Of a DNA stretch of 64,000 nt, positions 1 through 11,743 are shown piece by piece (position 1 is the first letter of the stretch; each line of letters opens with the position of its first letter). The stretch lies in the NCBI GenBank assembly GCA_913057135.1, contig CAJXNM010000002.1, positions 53,610 to 117,609 of the forward strand, given 5' to 3'. A program made the translations under genes and the position numbers. Under the pieces are notes generated by a model, which ran no database searches, was not told the DNA's origin, and saw nothing but the letters and a program-made list of their open reading frames with translations. This DNA comes from an uncultured Halieaceae bacterium. GTDB lineage: Bacteria; Pseudomonadota; Gammaproteobacteria; Pseudomonadales; Halieaceae.

Positions 1-3000
1 TACTCGACCTGCTCTCCCTTGATAAAGGTCGATTCGCCAGCACCAGTAATAACCACTTTACGCAACATCTGCCGTACGATGATTTCGATGTGCTTATCGT
101 TGATCTTCACACCCTGGAGTCGATAAACCTCTTGGATCTCGTTAACGATGTACTTCGCCAACTCGGCGATGCCCTTCAACCGTAGGATATCGTGGGGACT
201 GAGCGGACCTTCGGATACGATTTCGCCCTTCTCGACCTGTTCGCCCTCAAATACCGACAGCTGACGCCACTTAGGAATGAGTTCCTCGTAGTGATCTGAG
301 CCATCGGGCAGGGTTGAACCATCGGTCGGAGTGATGATCAGACGACGCTTGCCTTTGGTCTCTTTACCAAAGCTCACGGTACCTGAGATTTCCGCCAAGA
401 TAGCGGGCTCTTTAGGCTTGCGCGCTTCGAACAGGTCGGCAACCCGTGGCAAACCACCGGTAATATCGCGCGTCTTAGAACCCTCTTGAGGAATGCGGGC
501 AATGATATCGCCCACTTCCACGCGGGCACCATCTTCAAGGTTGACCGTTGCCATCGGCGGCAAGAAGTAGTGGGCAGGGACGTTGGTACCCGCCAAGGTC
601 AGTTCTTCACCGTTCTCATCGATGAGGGTAACCGCAGGCCGCATATCCTTACCCGCAGTAGGCCGCTCACCGCTATCCATCACCGAAATGCTCGACAGAC
701 CTGTAAACTCGTCGGTCTGGCGCTTGATGGTAACGCCCTCTTCCATACCACTGAACTTCACGATACCCGCCACCTCGGTAATGATGGGGTGGGTGTGTGG
801 GTCCCAGTTGGCGACCACATCGCCGGCGGCACAGGCGTCTTCATCGTGCACTTTAATGACCGCGCCGTAGGGCACCTTGTAACGCTCACGCTCTCGGCCC
901 ACTTTATCAAGCACCGACAACTCACCAGAGCGCGATACCGCAACTAGCGAGCCGTCGAGACGATCGACGGTTTTAATGTTGTGCAGCTTAATGACACCGT
1001 CGGAGTTAACCTGAATATTGTCTTTCGCTGCCTGACCCGATGCCGCACCACCAATGTGGAAGGTGCGCATGGTGAGCTGAGTGCCCGGCTCACCAATGGA
1101 CTGTGCAGCCACAACACCAATGGCTTCACCGAGGTTAACCTGATGTCCGCGGCCAAGGTCGCGGCCATAGCATGCCGAGCAGATACCGTGGCGGGTTTTA
1201 CAGGTAATCGGCGAGCGAACTTCCACTTCATCAATACCCATTTCTTCAAGGCGGTTAGTCCACACCTCGTCAATCATGGTATTGGCTTCAAGAATCAGCT
1301 CGTCGGTGCCTGGCTTGAACAAATCTTTTGCTAGTACCCGGCCCAATACACGATCGGCCAGCGACTCGATGATGTCACCACCGTCAATAACCGGCGTCAT
1401 CAACAGACCTTCATCGGTGCCACAGTCTTGCTCAGTGACCACAACGTCTTGAGCCACATCGACAAGCCGGCGAGTGAGGTAACCCGAGTTAGCGGTTTTC
1501 AATGCGGTATCCGCAAGACCCTTACGAGCACCGTGGGTGGAAATGAAGTACTGCAGTACGTTCAAACCCTCACGGAAGTTGGCCACGATAGGAGTTTCGA
1601 TAATGGAGCCATCGGGCTTGGCCATCAAACCACGCATACCTGCGAGCTGACGGATCTGCGCCGGGGAACCACGAGCACCGGAATCGGCGTACATATAAAC
1701 CGAGTTGAAAGAACTCTGCTCTTCCTCCTCACCATCGCGGTTGATGACCGTTTCCTTCGACAGGCTTGCCATCATCGACTTGGCCACTTGCTCGTTGGTG
1801 CGTGACCAAATGTCGATCACTTTGTTGTACTTCTCACCCTGGGTTACCAAACCCGCAGCATATTGCTCTTCGATTTCCTTGACTTCAGCGTAAGCGCGAT
1901 CGACGAGCTGCGCTTTCTCGTCCGGAATCTCGAAATCATTAACACCAATCGAAGAACCCGACTTAGTTGAGTACTCATAACCGGTGTACATGAGCTGGTC
2001 AGCAAAGACAACCGTCGCTTTCAAGCCAACCACGCGATAGCACTGGTTAATGACTTGAGAAATGGCTTTCTTCACCATAGGACGGTTGATCAAATCGAAA
2101 GACAAGCCGGTCGGGACGATGCCCCACAGCAGGGTTCGGCCTACCGTGGTATCGACAATACGCGTGCGCGCAACCCCTTCAGAATCGTAATCGGCGACGG
2201 TCTCTTCGATGCGCACTTTGATACGCGCCTGCAAATGCACCTGACCGGCGGCATAAGCCCGCTGTACCTCGGTTGCATCAGCGAACACCATACCCTCACC
2301 TTGTACATTGACCCGCTCGCGGGTCATGAAATACAAGCCAAGCACCACATCCTGCGAGGGCACAATAATGGGGTCGCCTGACGCAGGAGAGAGAATGTTG
2401 TTGGTTGACATCATCAGCGCACGGGCTTCTAGCTGCGCTTCAAGGGTCAGAGGTACGTGTACTGCCATCTGGTCGCCGTCAAAGTCGGCGTTGTAGGCGG
2501 CACAAACCAGTGGGTGCAATTGAATGGCTTTACCTTCAATAAGCACAGGTTCAAAGGCTTGAATACCCAAACGGTGCAGCGTAGGCGCACGGTTGAGCAT
2601 CACGGGGTGCTCGCGAATCACCTCAGCCAAGATGTCCCATACTTCAGGCGGCTCACGCTCTACCATTTTCTTGGCGGCTTTAATGGTGCTCGCCAAACCG
2701 CGGTGCTCAAGCTTGCCAAAGATGAATGGCTTGAACAGCTCGAGGGCCATTTTCTTGGGCAAACCACACTGATGCAGACGTAAGGTAGGACCCGTTACGA
2801 TCACCGAACGACCCGAGTAATCAACACGCTTACCCAGTAGGTTTTGACGGAAGCGCCCTTGCTTACCCTTGATCATGTCAGCGAGGGACTTCAGGGGCCG
2901 CTTATTCGAACCGGTGATTGCGCGCCCGCGGCGACCGTTGTCGAGCAGGGCGTCGACGGATTCCTGCAACATGCGCTTCTCGTTGCGGACAATAATGTCG

Positions 3001-3860
3001 GGCGCATTCAAATCGAGCAGACGCTTCAGACGGTTGTTGCGGTTAATGACCCGTCGATACAGATCGTTAAGATCGGAGGTCGCAAAACGACCGCCATCGA
3101 GGGGTACCAATGGACGCAAATCGGGTGGCAGCACTGGCAAAGCATTCAATACCATCCACTCCGGCTTGTTACCCGAGTTGGCAAAGGCCTCAAGCAGCTT
3201 CAGACGCTTGGACAGCTTCTTGATCTTGGTCTCTGAATTGGTCGCCGGAATTTCCTCGCGAAGGCGCTCGACTTCGGAAGCGATGTCGATTTGCATCATC
3301 AGGGCCTGAATGGCTTCAGCACCCATCTTCGCGGTGAACTCGTCACCGAACTCCTCCATGGCCTCGAAGTACTGCTCGTCATTCAGCAATTGACCTTGGT
3401 CGAGGGTAGAAAGCCCGGGGTCCGTCACCACGTAGGATTCGAAGTAGAGAATACGTTCGATATCGCGCAGGGTCATGTCGAGCAGCAAACCAATACGCGA
3501 TGGCAGGGATTTTAAGAACCAGATGTGAGCAACAGGGCTCGCCAGTTCGATGTGGCCCATACGCTCACGGCGCACCTTGGCCAAGGCCACCTCAACGCCA
3601 CACTTCTCACAAATAACGCCCCTGTGCTTGAGGCGCTTGTACTTACCGCACAAGCACTCATAGTCTTTCACCGGGCCGAAAATCTTGGCACAGAACAAGC
3701 CGTCGCGCTCGGGCTTGAAGGTCCGGTAGTTGATGGTCTCTGGCTTTTTAACTTCGCCGTAAGACCAAGACCGGATCATCTCTGGGGAGGCAAGACCGAT
3801 GCGAATGGCATCGAAATCTTCATTTTTTTCCCTGCTCAGCAGGTTTAACAGATCTTTCAT
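1..3860 (-). CDS. rpoC: RNA polymerase subunit beta' (C-terminus off window)
   Basis: Largest catalytic subunit of RNA polymerase. The reading frame begins at the ATG ending at 3860 ([17 protein letters not shown]) and stays open to the left edge, so about 1286 residues are seen and roughly the last 115-120 of a normal ~1400-residue beta' are missing. Visible marks are the N-terminal zinc ribbon with four cysteines near residues 70-90, and the active-site Mg-binding motif NADFDGDQM near residue 460. The frame is uninterrupted, with no intein. The start lies 12 bp after the rpoB stop with a GGGGGAT-type ribosome site, so it is translated from the rplKAJL-rpoBC transcript. The identification is secure. 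Confidence 0.98.
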   Translation of the reverse strand, partial: MKDLLNLLSREKNEDFDAIRIGLASPEMIRSWSYGEVKKPETINYRTFKPERDGLFCAKIFGPVKDYECLCGKYKRLKHRGVICEKCGVEVALAKVRRERMGHIELASPVAHIWFLKSLPSRIGLLLDMTLRDIERILYFESYVVTDPGLSTLDQGQLLNDEQYFEAMEEFGDEFTAKMGAEAIQALMMQIDIASEVERLREEIPATNSETKIKKLSKRLKLLEAFANSGNKPEWMVLNALPVLPPDLRPLVPLDGGRFATSDLNDLYRRVINRNNRLKRLLDLNAPDIIVRNEKRMLQESVDALLDNGRRGRAITGSNKRPLKSLADMIKGKQGRFRQNLLGKRVDYSGRSVIVTGPTLRLHQCGLPKKMALELFKPFIFGKLEHRGLASTIKAAKKMVEREPPEVWDILAEVIREHPVMLNRAPTLHRLGIQAFEPVLIEGKAIQLHPLVCAAYNADFDGDQMAVHVPLTLEAQLEARALMMSTNNILSPASGDPIIVPSQDVVLGLYFMTRERVNVQGEGMVFADATEVQRAYAAGQVHLQARIKVRIEETVADYDSEGVARTRIVDTTVGRTLLWGIVPTGLSFDLINRPMVKKAISQVINQCYRVVGLKATVVFADQLMYTGYEYSTKSGSSIGVNDFEIPDEKAQLVDRAYAEVKEIEEQYAAGLVTQGEKYNKVIDIWSRTNEQVAKSMMASLSKETVINRDGEEEEQSSFNSVYMYADSGARGSPAQIRQLAGMRGLMAKPDGSIIETPIVANFREGLNVLQYFISTHGARKGLADTALKTANSGYLTRRLVDVAQDVVVTEQDCGTDEGLLMTPVIDGGDIIESLADRVLGRVLAKDLFKPGTDELILEANTMIDEVWTNRLEEMGIDEVEVRSPITCKTRHGICSACYGRDLGRGHQVNLGEAIGVVAAQSIGEPGTQLTMRTFHIGGAASGQAAKDNIQVNSDGVIKLHNIKTVDRLDGSLVAVSRSGELSVLDKVGRERERYKVPYGAVIKVHDEDACAAGDVVANWDPHTHPIITEVAGIVKFSGMEEGVTIKRQTDEFTGLSSISVMDSGERPTAGKDMRPAVTLIDENGEELTLAGTNVPAHYFLPPMATVNLEDGARVEVGDIIARIPQEGSKTRDITGGLPRVADLFEARKPKEPAILAEISGTVSFGKETKGKRRLIITPTDGSTLPDGSDHYEELIPKWRQLSVFEGEQVEKGEIVSEGPLSPHDILRLKGIAELAKYIVNEIQEVYRLQGVKINDKHIEIIVRQMLRKVVITGAGESTFIKGEQVE

Positions 3861-3872
3861 ATCCTATCCCCC

Positions 3873-6800
3873 TCAGAAGCCTTCAGACTCAGACTCGAGA
3901 TCGATATCGATACCGAGCGAGCGGATTTCTTTGATCAACACGTTGAACGACTCGGGCATGCCGGGTTCCATACGGTGATCGCCATCGACGATGTTCTTGT
4001 ACATCTTGGTACGACCTGCCACATCGTCTGACTTCACAGTCAGCATCTCTTGCAGGGTATAGGCAGCCCCGTACGCTTCGAGCGCCCACACTTCCATCTC
4101 ACCGAAGCGCTGACCACCAAACTGAGCCTTACCACCAAGTGGCTGCTGAGTTACCAGACTGTAGGAACCGGTTGAGCGCGCATGCATCTTGTCGTCAACT
4201 AGGTGGTTCAGTTTCAACATGTACATGTAGCCCACAGTTACCGGCCGCAGGAAGGCGTCTCCAGTACGTCCATCAAACAAGGTCAGCTGACCGCTGTCGG
4301 GAATGTCCGCCATGCGCAGCAGCGCTTTGATGGAGGCTTCCTGCGCACCATCGAATACCGGCGTTGCCATCGGCACGCCCTTGCGTAGGTTATTGGCCAA
4401 TACCAACAGCTCATCATCAGACAAGCTATCGATGTCGGCGTCCCGTCGAGAGTCGCTCGCGTGGGCGTAAATACCTTTTATGAATTCCCGCAACTGGGAG
4501 ATTTTGGCCTGCTGCTCGAGCATGTCGTTAATCTTGACACCCAGACCGCGGGCGGCCATGCCCAGGTGAGTCTCAAGAATTTGTCCCACGTTCATACGTG
4601 ACGGTACACCCAGCGGGTTCAGTACGATGTCGATGGGCTCACCCTTCTCGTCGAAAGGCATATCTTCAACCGGCATAATGACCGAGATGACACCCTTGTT
4701 ACCGTGACGTCCCGCCATCTTGTCGCCGGGCTGAATACGTCGCTTAACAGCCAGGTACACTTTCACAATTTTAAGTACGCCAGGGGCTAAATCATCGCCA
4801 CTCTGGAGTTTGTCTTTCTTGATTTCGAAGCGCTCATCCAGCTGCTTGCTTTGCTCTTCGAGCAAGCGCTGTGCGGAGGCGAGCTGCTCGTTCAAGCCAG
4901 CATCGCTGAGCTTCAACTTGAACCAGCTATCCCGATCCAACCCGGCCAGTACCTCATCGGTCAGCTCGGTGCCCTTGGGCAAGCCCGCACCGCTTAGGGT
5001 CTTCTGACCGCGCAACAATTCCGCCAGACGCGCATAGGTCGCCTCCTCGTAAATACGGAACTCTTCACGCAGGTCCTTGCGATAATCCGCAAGCTGGGAC
5101 GCCTCAATTTGCTTAGCTCGGGGGTCTTTCTCGAGCCCATCACGGGTAAACACCTGCACGTCGATGACGGTACCCTTGTAACTAGAGGGCACACGCAATG
5201 AGGTATCTTTAACGTCGGAGGCTTTCTCACCAAAGATGGCGCGAAGCAGTTTCTCTTCCGGCGTCAGCTGAGTCTCACCCTTCGGCGTGACCTTACCTAC
5301 CAGAATGTCGCCGGCGTCGACCTCGGCACCGATGTAGACAATACCCGACTCATCGAGTTTACCCAGCGCACCTTCGCCCACATTGGGAATATCCGAGGTG
5401 ATTTCCTCAGGACCCAGCTTGGTATCGCGAGCGATACAGGTAAGCTCTTGGATATGAATGGTGGTGAAGCGATCTTCTTGTACGACACGCTCGGACACCA
5501 ATATCGAATCTTCGAAGTTATAACCATTCCAGGGCATGAACGCGATGCGCATGTTCTGACCCAAGGCCAACTCACCCAAATCGACCGAAGGACCGTCGGC
5601 GAGAATGTCACCGCGCTCAACCCGATCACCAACCGCAACGATGGGTCGCTGGTTGATGCAGGTATTCTGGTTCGATCGCTTGTACTTGGTGAGGTTATAA
5701 ATATCGACCGGCGCTTCATCGGGACCGACCGCATCGGCATCGACACGCACCACAATTCGGCTCGCATCCACCGAATCAATCACGCCCGCTCGTTTAGCGA
5801 CCTCACAAACCCCGGAATCCCGAGCTACATAGCGCTCCATGCCCGTACCCACCAGCGGCTTATCAGCGCGCAGGGTCGGAACAGCCTGACGTTGCATGTT
5901 TGAACCCATTAGGGCTCGGTTAGCATCGTCGTGCTCAAGGAATGGGATAAGTGCTGCAGCAATCGACACCACCTGCTTCGGTGATACATCCATGTAGTCG
6001 ACTTCTGAAGCGGGCTTAACCGTAAACTCGTTCATGTTGCGCACGTTGATCAGATCATCAACGAAGCGGTTGTTTTCATCGAGAGTCGCCGATGCCTGAG
6101 CAATCACGTGCTCGGCTTCATTAATCGCAGATAGGTACTCGATATCGTCGGTGACAACGCCGTCGACAACCTTTCGGTACGGAGACTCAAGGAACCCGTA
6201 CTCGTTGGTACGTGCGTAGGTCGCCAATGAGTTGATGAGTCCGATATTCGGCCCTTCAGGGGTCTCAATAGGACAAACCCGGCCATAGTGGGTTGGGTGC
6301 ACGTCGCGCACCTCAAATCCGGCACGCTCACGGGTCAGACCGCCGGGGCCAAGGGCGGACACACGGCGTTTGTGGGTAACCTCGGACAGCGGGTTGTTCT
6401 GATCCATAAATTGAGAGAGCTGGCTTGAACCGAAGAACTCTTTCACCGCAGCCGACACGGGCTTGGCGTTAATGAGGTCCTGCGGCATGAGACCTTCGCT
6501 CTCAGCCATTGATAACCGCTCTTTGACAGCCCGTTCAACACGAACCAAGCCAACGCGGAATTGATTCTCGGCCATTTCACCTACAGAGCGAATGCGGCGG
6601 TTACCCAAATGATCGATATCGTCGACGACGCCCTTGCCGTTGCGGATAGCGACCAAAGTGCGCAATACGTCAACAATGTCTTCACGGTCGAGGGTGCCGC
6701 TACCTTCAGAGTCTTCACGTCCGAGACGGCGGTTAAACTTCATACGACCCACGGCAGATAGGTCATAGCGATCGGCAGAGAAGAACAGATTTTGGAATAG

Positions 6801-7964
6801 GTTTTCCGCCGACTCTTTTGTTGGCGGCTCACCGGGACGCATCATGCGGTAGATTTCAACCAGCGACTCCAGTTCGTTTCGAGTACTGTCACTGGCAAGG
6901 GTGTCGGAAATGAAGGGCCCGCAATCGATTTCGTTGGTGTACAGCGTCTCAATGGTCTCGATGTTGTGCTCGCGCAACTTCGCCAACAGCTCCTCGGTGA
7001 TCTCGGTGTTACATTCAACCAAGAGCTCGCCGGTATCTGTGTTTACGACGTTCTTCGCTAATCGGCGTCCGAGCAGATACTCTTCGGGCACAGCCAAAAA
7101 TTCAACACCCGCCTCGTCCAACTGCCGGATATGACGCGCTGTGATACGACGGCCTCGCTCAACAATGACCGTGTCACCCGCCAGAATGTCGAATGCTGCC
7201 ATATCGCCCTGAAGACGCTTGGGCACCAATGTCATGGTGGCCGAGTGTTCTTCCCCTAGCTGGAAAATAGTGTTCTCGTAGAACATACCCAGCATTTCTT
7301 CAGACTCGTATCCCAGGGCGCGCAGTAACACCGTGGCGGGCAACTTGCGGCGACGGTCGATACGGGCATACACCATATCTTTGGGGTCGAACTCGAAATC
7401 GAGCCATGAACCACGGTAGGGAATCACGCGAGCGGAGTACAAGAGCTTCCCTGAACTGTGGGTCTTGCCCTTGTCGTGGTCGAAAAACACACCCGGCGAA
7501 CGGTGCAGCTGCGATACGATGACGCGCTCAGTACCGTTGATAATGAAGGTGCCGTTCTCGGTCATGAGCGGAATTTCGCCCATGTAAACATCTTGCTCTT
7601 TGATGTCCTTGATGGACTTGGCGGAGGATTCCTTGTCGTAAATTATCAAGCGGACTTTGACGCGCAGCGCGCAGGCATAGGTTGTGCCGCGCAGCACACA
7701 CTCATCAACATCAAAGACAGGCTTGCCCAGGGTGTAGTCGACATATTCGAGGGACGCATTGCCGCTGTAGCTGACAATAGGGAATACCGATTTGAACGCC
7801 GCATGCAGACCGTAGTCGCCGCGCTGATCAACGGGTATCCCGTCCTGGGTAAATTTGCGATAGGAGTCCAACTGGATCGCCAGCAGGTACGGTATATCCA
7901 TTACCTTTTCCAGCGAACCGAAATCTTTGCGGATGCGTTTCTTCTCAGTGTATGAGTAAGCCAT
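3873..7964 (-). CDS. rpoB: RNA polymerase subunit beta
   Basis: Second large subunit of RNA polymerase, 1363 residues, close to the usual gammaproteobacterial length. The start chosen is ATG at 7964 ([16 protein letters not shown]) with GGGGAG 5 nt upstream; a TTG directly before it is in frame but badly placed. The rifampicin-binding cluster near residue 515 reads [16 protein letters not shown], followed by [14 protein letters not shown], with wild-type residues at the positions usually mutated in resistance. The C-terminal half contains the [13 protein letters not shown] active-site stretch. It sits between rplL and rpoC as in most bacteria. No interruption or unusual insertion was seen. 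Confidence 0.98.
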   Translation of the reverse strand: MAYSYTEKKRIRKDFGSLEKVMDIPYLLAIQLDSYRKFTQDGIPVDQRGDYGLHAAFKSVFPIVSYSGNASLEYVDYTLGKPVFDVDECVLRGTTYACALRVKVRLIIYDKESSAKSIKDIKEQDVYMGEIPLMTENGTFIINGTERVIVSQLHRSPGVFFDHDKGKTHSSGKLLYSARVIPYRGSWLDFEFDPKDMVYARIDRRRKLPATVLLRALGYESEEMLGMFYENTIFQLGEEHSATMTLVPKRLQGDMAAFDILAGDTVIVERGRRITARHIRQLDEAGVEFLAVPEEYLLGRRLAKNVVNTDTGELLVECNTEITEELLAKLREHNIETIETLYTNEIDCGPFISDTLASDSTRNELESLVEIYRMMRPGEPPTKESAENLFQNLFFSADRYDLSAVGRMKFNRRLGREDSEGSGTLDREDIVDVLRTLVAIRNGKGVVDDIDHLGNRRIRSVGEMAENQFRVGLVRVERAVKERLSMAESEGLMPQDLINAKPVSAAVKEFFGSSQLSQFMDQNNPLSEVTHKRRVSALGPGGLTRERAGFEVRDVHPTHYGRVCPIETPEGPNIGLINSLATYARTNEYGFLESPYRKVVDGVVTDDIEYLSAINEAEHVIAQASATLDENNRFVDDLINVRNMNEFTVKPASEVDYMDVSPKQVVSIAAALIPFLEHDDANRALMGSNMQRQAVPTLRADKPLVGTGMERYVARDSGVCEVAKRAGVIDSVDASRIVVRVDADAVGPDEAPVDIYNLTKYKRSNQNTCINQRPIVAVGDRVERGDILADGPSVDLGELALGQNMRIAFMPWNGYNFEDSILVSERVVQEDRFTTIHIQELTCIARDTKLGPEEITSDIPNVGEGALGKLDESGIVYIGAEVDAGDILVGKVTPKGETQLTPEEKLLRAIFGEKASDVKDTSLRVPSSYKGTVIDVQVFTRDGLEKDPRAKQIEASQLADYRKDLREEFRIYEEATYARLAELLRGQKTLSGAGLPKGTELTDEVLAGLDRDSWFKLKLSDAGLNEQLASAQRLLEEQSKQLDERFEIKKDKLQSGDDLAPGVLKIVKVYLAVKRRIQPGDKMAGRHGNKGVISVIMPVEDMPFDEKGEPIDIVLNPLGVPSRMNVGQILETHLGMAARGLGVKINDMLEQQAKISQLREFIKGIYAHASDSRRDADIDSLSDDELLVLANNLRKGVPMATPVFDGAQEASIKALLRMADIPDSGQLTLFDGRTGDAFLRPVTVGYMYMLKLNHLVDDKMHARSTGSYSLVTQQPLGGKAQFGGQRFGEMEVWALEAYGAAYTLQEMLTVKSDDVAGRTKMYKNIVDGDHRMEPGMPESFNVLIKEIRSLGIDIDLESESEGF

Positions 7965-8027
7965 CAATACTCCCCAGCATTTTGGTATCGGGCGTCCCCG
8001 ACATTAACCGGCGTCAGAACCGGGAAA

Positions 8028-8056
8028 GGGCCGGAGCGCAATATGCGCCCCAGCCC
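8028..8056 (-). promoter_or_regulatory. rplL-rpoB intergenic hairpin (attenuator/processing site)
   Basis: On the transcribed (minus) strand a 13-bp stem with two G-U pairs closes a 3-nt loop at 8041-8043, followed by UUUCCC. It lies in the 126-bp gap between rplL and rpoB. In E. coli this gap holds a partial terminator and an RNase III site that lower rpoBC expression relative to the ribosomal genes. The stem is seen directly; the attenuator role is inferred from position. Confidence 0.6.
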
Positions 8057-8090
8057 TGCGAAGCCCAAACCCGTTGGGCCCAAAAGAAGC

Positions 8091-8474
8091 TTACTTGATC
8101 TCGACAGAACCGCCGGCTTCTTCGATTTGCTTCTTGATGTCTTCCGCTTCGTCTTTAGAGGCACCTTCTTTGACCGGTGACGGTGCGCCATCGACCACAG
8201 CTTTCGCCTCTTTCAGACCCAGACCGGTGATCGCACGAACAACTTTGATCACGTTGACTTTCTTCTCGCCCGCAGAGGCCAGAATGACGTCGAATTCAGT
8301 CTGTTCAGCAGCGGCTTCACCACCTGCATCACCACCGGCAGCAGCGGGAGCGGCAGCAACGGCTGCAGCAGCGGTTACACCAAACTTCTCTTCCATAGCC
8401 TCAATAAGGCCAACGATGTCCATGACGCTCATCTCTGCGATTGCGTCGAGGATTTCTTCCTTTGAAATTGCCAT
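8091..8474 (-). CDS. rplL: 50S ribosomal protein L7/L12
   Basis: Acidic stalk protein of the 50S subunit that recruits translational GTPases, 127 residues. The N-terminal dimerisation helices ([19 protein letters not shown]) are followed by an Ala-rich hinge around residues 35-55 and the C-terminal domain with [20 protein letters not shown]. Length and domain order match the family. It is 43 bp downstream of rplJ, whose product L10 anchors L7/L12 dimers, and precedes the rpoB attenuator hairpin. Confidence 0.98.
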   Translation of the reverse strand: MAISKEEILDAIAEMSVMDIVGLIEAMEEKFGVTAAAAVAAAPAAAGGDAGGEAAAEQTEFDVILASAGEKKVNVIKVVRAITGLGLKEAKAVVDGAPSPVKEGASKDEAEDIKKQIEEAGGSVEIK

Positions 8475-8517
8475 TTCAGTATCTCCTGATGAAAAAGTGT
8501 GGGATCAGCACAGCGCG

Positions 8518-9048
8518 TTACGCCGCCTGCTCCTTTTGGTCGCGAATTGCAGCCAGAGTACGAACCAGCTTGCCGGGAACTTCGTTGATGGTCTGAACAA
8601 GCTTGGTTGCAGGCGCCTTCATGGTGCCCATCAACATCGACAGCGCTTGATCACGCGTCGGCATCTTGGCCAGTACATCCAGTTGGTCAGCTCCCATCAG
8701 CTTGCCGCTGAAGGACAGTGCTTTCACCTCGAACTTGTTGTTCGTCTTGGCGAAATCCTTAAACAATCGTGCTGCTGCACCCGGATCTTCCATAGAAAAT
8801 CCAAACAGAGACGGACCCGTTAATACCTCGTTGAGGCACTCGTATTCCGTTCCCTCGAAGGCGCGTTTAGCCAGCGTATTGCGCACTACACGCAATTTGA
8901 TCTGGTTTTCACGTGCCGTCGCGCGCAGGGCAGTCATGTCAGTCACTGTAACGCCGCGCGCATCGGCGACGACAAGTGACAGAGCACTGGCAGCGGTCTC
9001 GTTGACTTCGGCAACAATTGCCTTTTTTTCCTCGAGTCCAATAGCCAT
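8518..9048 (-). CDS. rplJ: 50S ribosomal protein L10
   Basis: Stalk base protein that binds 23S rRNA and carries L7/L12 on its C-terminal helix, 176 residues. It begins [17 protein letters not shown] and has the family signature around [17 protein letters not shown]. Start ATG at 9048 with CCAGGAG upstream. The 277-bp region before it contains a recognisable L10-binding leader, so autogenous control of rplJ-rplL is likely. Confidence 0.98.
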   Translation of the reverse strand: MAIGLEEKKAIVAEVNETAASALSLVVADARGVTVTDMTALRATARENQIKLRVVRNTLAKRAFEGTEYECLNEVLTGPSLFGFSMEDPGAAARLFKDFAKTNNKFEVKALSFSGKLMGADQLDVLAKMPTRDQALSMLMGTMKAPATKLVQTINEVPGKLVRTLAAIRDQKEQAA

Positions 9049-9113
9049 TGGTCTACTCCTGGATTGACGTTAATGACCGGTGTTGCCACCGATCGCCCTT
9101 TTGGTGAACCTAC

Positions 9114-9190
9114 TCACCATCTGCGTAGGTCTGGGGAAGTCAAAACGACTCACCTGCATTAAGAGGCCAAGGCCTCACCTACGGTCTTTG
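9114..9190 (-). promoter_or_regulatory. L10 leader (L10/L12 autoregulatory RNA)
   Basis: Upstream of rplJ the transcribed strand reads AAGACCGUAGGUG, a small hairpin AGGCC-UU-GGCCU, CUUAAUGC, and then CCUACGCAGAUGGUGA. The CCGUAGGU and CCUACG halves pair around an internal loop. This is the layout of the known L10 leader, where free L10(L12)4 binds and represses translation. Pairing and position are seen directly; binding is inferred from the family. The remainder of the 9049-9325 gap holds a 6-bp GCACCC/GGGTGC hairpin at 9304-9318 and nothing else recognisable. Confidence 0.75.
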
Positions 9191-9325
9191 ACAGTCTTTT
9201 AAGGTCCAGCTCGGGCACATCCCACGCTTTTCCAAAGACTTCAAAGTGCGAATCGACCTTGTTACCTGTCGATTCTAGAGGAGCCACTAACGCAGCTCCC
9301 CGAGCACCCAGAGGGTGCAAAAACC

Positions 9326-10021
9326 TTAAATATCGAGCGCCGTATGATCGATAGTGACACCTGGGCCCATCGTGGTAGACAGGGTCACCTTACGGAAATA
9401 CACACCCTTGGCAGCGGCTGGCTTGGCCTTCTTCAAGTCCCCCAATACCGCCATCAAGTTGCCGCGAATAGCATCGGGAGCGAAATCGACCTTGCCGATA
9501 CCACCATGAATGATGCCGTTCTTATCGGTACGGAAGCGCATTTGACCCGCTTTCGCGTTTTTAACAGCCCCTTCAATGTCGGGTGTTACCGTACCCGTCT
9601 TGGGGTTAGGCATAAGGCCACGGGGACCGAGAATTTGGCCCAACTGACCCACAACACGCATCGCATCGGGGGAGGCAACAACCACATCGAAATCCATCAT
9701 GCCGCCTTTCACCTGCTCGGCCAGATCGTCCATACCAACGAAGTCTGCGCCAGCCGCCGTGGCTTTCTCGGCATTTTCACCCTGGGTGAATACCGCCACA
9801 CGCACCACAGAACCGGTACCGTGGGGTAATGTCGTCGCGCCGCGTACACCTTGATCAGATTTACGGGCGTCAACACCTAAGTTCACCGCAACCTCAACGC
9901 TCTCGTTAAACTTGGCAGTGCCAAACTCTTTCAACAGCTCGATGGCTTCGTCCAGTGGATAGGCACGGTTTGAATCAACTTTTTCGCGGAAAGCACGTAC
10001 ACGCTTTGATAGTTTAGCCAC
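9326..10021 (-). CDS. rplA: 50S ribosomal protein L1
   Basis: Binds 23S rRNA at the L1 stalk and assists E-site tRNA release; 231 residues, the normal size. The start is taken as GTG at 10021 (translated [14 protein letters not shown]), 4 nt after the rplK stop with GGAGG about 9 nt upstream; upstream in-frame starts lie inside rplK and would give a non-family N-terminus. The L1 signature ([14 protein letters not shown]) is near residue 125. Translational coupling to rplK is expected from the spacing. Confidence 0.97.
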   Translation of the reverse strand: MAKLSKRVRAFREKVDSNRAYPLDEAIELLKEFGTAKFNESVEVAVNLGVDARKSDQGVRGATTLPHGTGSVVRVAVFTQGENAEKATAAGADFVGMDDLAEQVKGGMMDFDVVVASPDAMRVVGQLGQILGPRGLMPNPKTGTVTPDIEGAVKNAKAGQMRFRTDKNGIIHGGIGKVDFAPDAIRGNLMAVLGDLKKAKPAAAKGVYFRKVTLSTTMGPGVTIDHTALDI

Positions 10022-10025
10022 TGTC

Positions 10026-10454
10026 TCAACCCTCCACATCGATGCCGGCAGAACGCGCGCTGCCCGCAATAGTACGTACCGCAGCGTCCATATCGGCCGC
10101 CGTCAAATCGGGCCACTTCTGCTGTGCAATTTCTTCCAACTGAGCGCGAGTGACTTTTGCCACCTTCTCAGTGTTGGGACGTGCAGAACCGCTCTTTAAG
10201 CCGAGCATCTTCTTCAGCAGAACGGATGCTGGCGGGGTCTTTTTGATGAACGTGAAAGACTTGTCGCTGTAGACGGTAATGACAACAGGAATCGGCATGC
10301 CCTGCTCGAGGCTCTGGGTCTCGGCGTTAAACGCCTTGCAGAATTCCATGATGTTAACCCCTTTTTGGCCCAGGGCCGGACCAACCGGTGGCGAGGGATT
10401 TGCCTGTCCGGCGGGGATTTGCAGCTTGATATAGCCGTCAATCTTCTTTGCCAT
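10026..10454 (-). CDS. rplK: 50S ribosomal protein L11
   Basis: GTPase-centre protein, 142 residues, beginning [20 protein letters not shown], with the [16 protein letters not shown] segment typical of L11. It is the first gene of the rplKA pair, 127 bp downstream of nusG. That gap contains a 6-bp GTGCCC/GGGCAC hairpin at 10558-10572 but no uridine tract. L1 may bind the mRNA start as in E. coli; this cannot be shown here. Confidence 0.98.
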   Translation of the reverse strand: MAKKIDGYIKLQIPAGQANPSPPVGPALGQKGVNIMEFCKAFNAETQSLEQGMPIPVVITVYSDKSFTFIKKTPPASVLLKKMLGLKSGSARPNTEKVAKVTRAQLEEIAQQKWPDLTAADMDAAVRTIAGSARSAGIDVEG

Positions 10455-10581
10455 GTTCTATTCTCCCGGGTTCTAGCGCCTTTATTACCTCACCGGTTCA
10501 CAACCAATGAGATGTAGGGCTCCCCGCTTTACTCGCCCGCAGGCGATGAGTGTTCCAGTGCCCAAGGGGCACCCGCTATGG

Positions 10582-11115
10582 TCAGGCTTTCTCCACCTGA
10601 CTAAATTCCAGCTCGACCGGCGTCGATCGACCAAAAATGAGTACCGCCACATTGAGGCGGCTCTTCTCATAATTGACGTCTTCAACGACACCGTTGAAAT
10701 CGTTAAACGGACCATCGATAACCCGAACCATTTCACCCGGTTCAAAGACAGTCTTGGGTCGAGGCTGCTCTGCACCCGCCTCTACCCGTTGCAAAATGGC
10801 ATCCGCCTCTTTCTGGGTGATGGGCGCCGGCTGATCCGCTTTACCCCCAATAAAACCCAGAACTCGCGGTGTCTCTTTCACCAAATGCCATGTCTCATCA
10901 TCGAGTTCCATCTGAACCAAGACATAGCCGGGGAAGAACTTACGCTCACTTTTTCGCTTTTGGCCCGCCTTCATTTCCACCACCTCTTCGGTGGGGACAA
11001 GAATTTCACCAAAGCGGTCTTGCATGCCATGACGCTCGACACGCTCTTTGAGCGATGTTGCAACCTTTTTCTCATACTGGGAAAAGGCGTGAACGACGTA
11101 CCAACGTAGTGCCAT
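10582..11115 (-). CDS. nusG: Transcription termination/antitermination factor NusG
   Basis: Binds RNA polymerase and couples it to Rho or the ribosome, 177 residues. The N-terminal NGN domain starts [18 protein letters not shown] and includes [18 protein letters not shown]. The C-terminal KOW domain starts at about residue 125 ([19 protein letters not shown]). It lies 15 bp after secE, the conserved secE-nusG-rplK order. Standard length, no anomalies. Confidence 0.98.
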   Translation of the reverse strand: MALRWYVVHAFSQYEKKVATSLKERVERHGMQDRFGEILVPTEEVVEMKAGQKRKSERKFFPGYVLVQMELDDETWHLVKETPRVLGFIGGKADQPAPITQKEADAILQRVEAGAEQPRPKTVFEPGEMVRVIDGPFNDFNGVVEDVNYEKSRLNVAVLIFGRSTPVELEFSQVEKA

Positions 11116-11130
11116 TAAAACCTCTCCCGA

Positions 11131-11490
11131 TTAACCAATAACCATCGACACAAGCCAGCCCAGCAGGCTGTCAAGTGCCCACAAAATGAGCGCCATCACG
11201 ATCACAAACACCACCACAATAAACGTGGTCTGGGTGGTCTCTGGTCGTGTCGGCCATACCACTTTGCGTATCTCGGTGCGCGAGCCCTTGATCAGCTGCC
11301 AAAAAGCACCACCTCGCTCAGTGGTTGAAGCTACCCACCCAGCCAGGCCAGCCACCGCTATGATCGCTATGACCCGATACAGCAATGACTCGTCGGCAAA
11401 ATAGCTGTTCCCCACCACGGCAGCGGCGACCAGAACAACGACCAAACCCCACTTCAATGGGTCGAGCCGACTCGTAGCGGCTTCACTCAT
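11131..11490 (-). CDS. secE: Preprotein translocase subunit SecE
   Basis: Inner-membrane component of the SecYEG protein channel, 119 residues. The ATG at 11490 (MSEAATSRLDPLKWG) is preceded by GGGGA at 6 nt and preferred over an in-frame codon six residues upstream. Three hydrophobic segments are visible (about residues 14-31, 40-58 and 85-115), the three-helix form found in Gammaproteobacteria. The conserved cytoplasmic stretch RTEIRKVVWPTRPET lies before the last segment. Confidence 0.96.
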   Translation of the reverse strand: MSEAATSRLDPLKWGLVVVLVAAAVVGNSYFADESLLYRVIAIIAVAGLAGWVASTTERGGAFWQLIKGSRTEIRKVVWPTRPETTQTTFIVVVFVIVMALILWALDSLLGWLVSMVIG

Positions 11491-11545
11491 TACGCATCCC
11501 CAACTCAAGCCGGTTCATCCGACTTTCACACCACCTAAAAATAGG

Positions 11546-11621
<76 letters not shown>

Positions 11622-11665
11622 ATCATTTTTACTGGTGTCTTTGGCCCCTGCGGCCAGAGACGACG

Positions 11666-11694
11666 AAGCCGAACCCCCATTGGTGGCTCGGCTT
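11666..11694 (-). other. Stem-loop between tuf and tRNA-Trp
   Basis: Transcribed strand AAGCCGA pairs with TCGGCTT (7 bp), extended by further pairs around a short AAT-containing loop. There is no uridine run after it, so it reads as an RNA-processing or partial termination hairpin rather than a classical terminator. A second weaker stem (TGGCC/GGCCA) follows before the tRNA. Confidence 0.4.
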
Positions 11695-11743
11695 GACGCC
11701 GGCGAAGTGGGTCTAACAACAACCCACCAGCCCAACCATTGAT

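Noticed and set aside
486..3848. Series of plus-strand open frames of 95-153 codons opposite rpoC
   Set aside because: They are antisense shadows of rpoC, have no family resemblance and no ribosome sites; the minus-strand frame is continuous RpoC.
7964..8191. Basic 75-residue frame on the minus strand between rpoB and rplL
   Set aside because: It overlaps the end of rplL out of frame and covers the attenuator hairpin; low-complexity basic residues come from the GC-rich stem.
8074..8823. 249-residue plus-strand frame opposite rplL-rplJ
   Set aside because: Ala/Ser-rich translation is the complement of the Ala-rich L7/L12 hinge; no independent signal.
9304..9318. Terminator before rplJ
   Set aside because: The GCACCC/GGGTGC hairpin is perfect but short and lacks a uridine tract on the transcribed strand; rplKA-rplJL read-through is expected.
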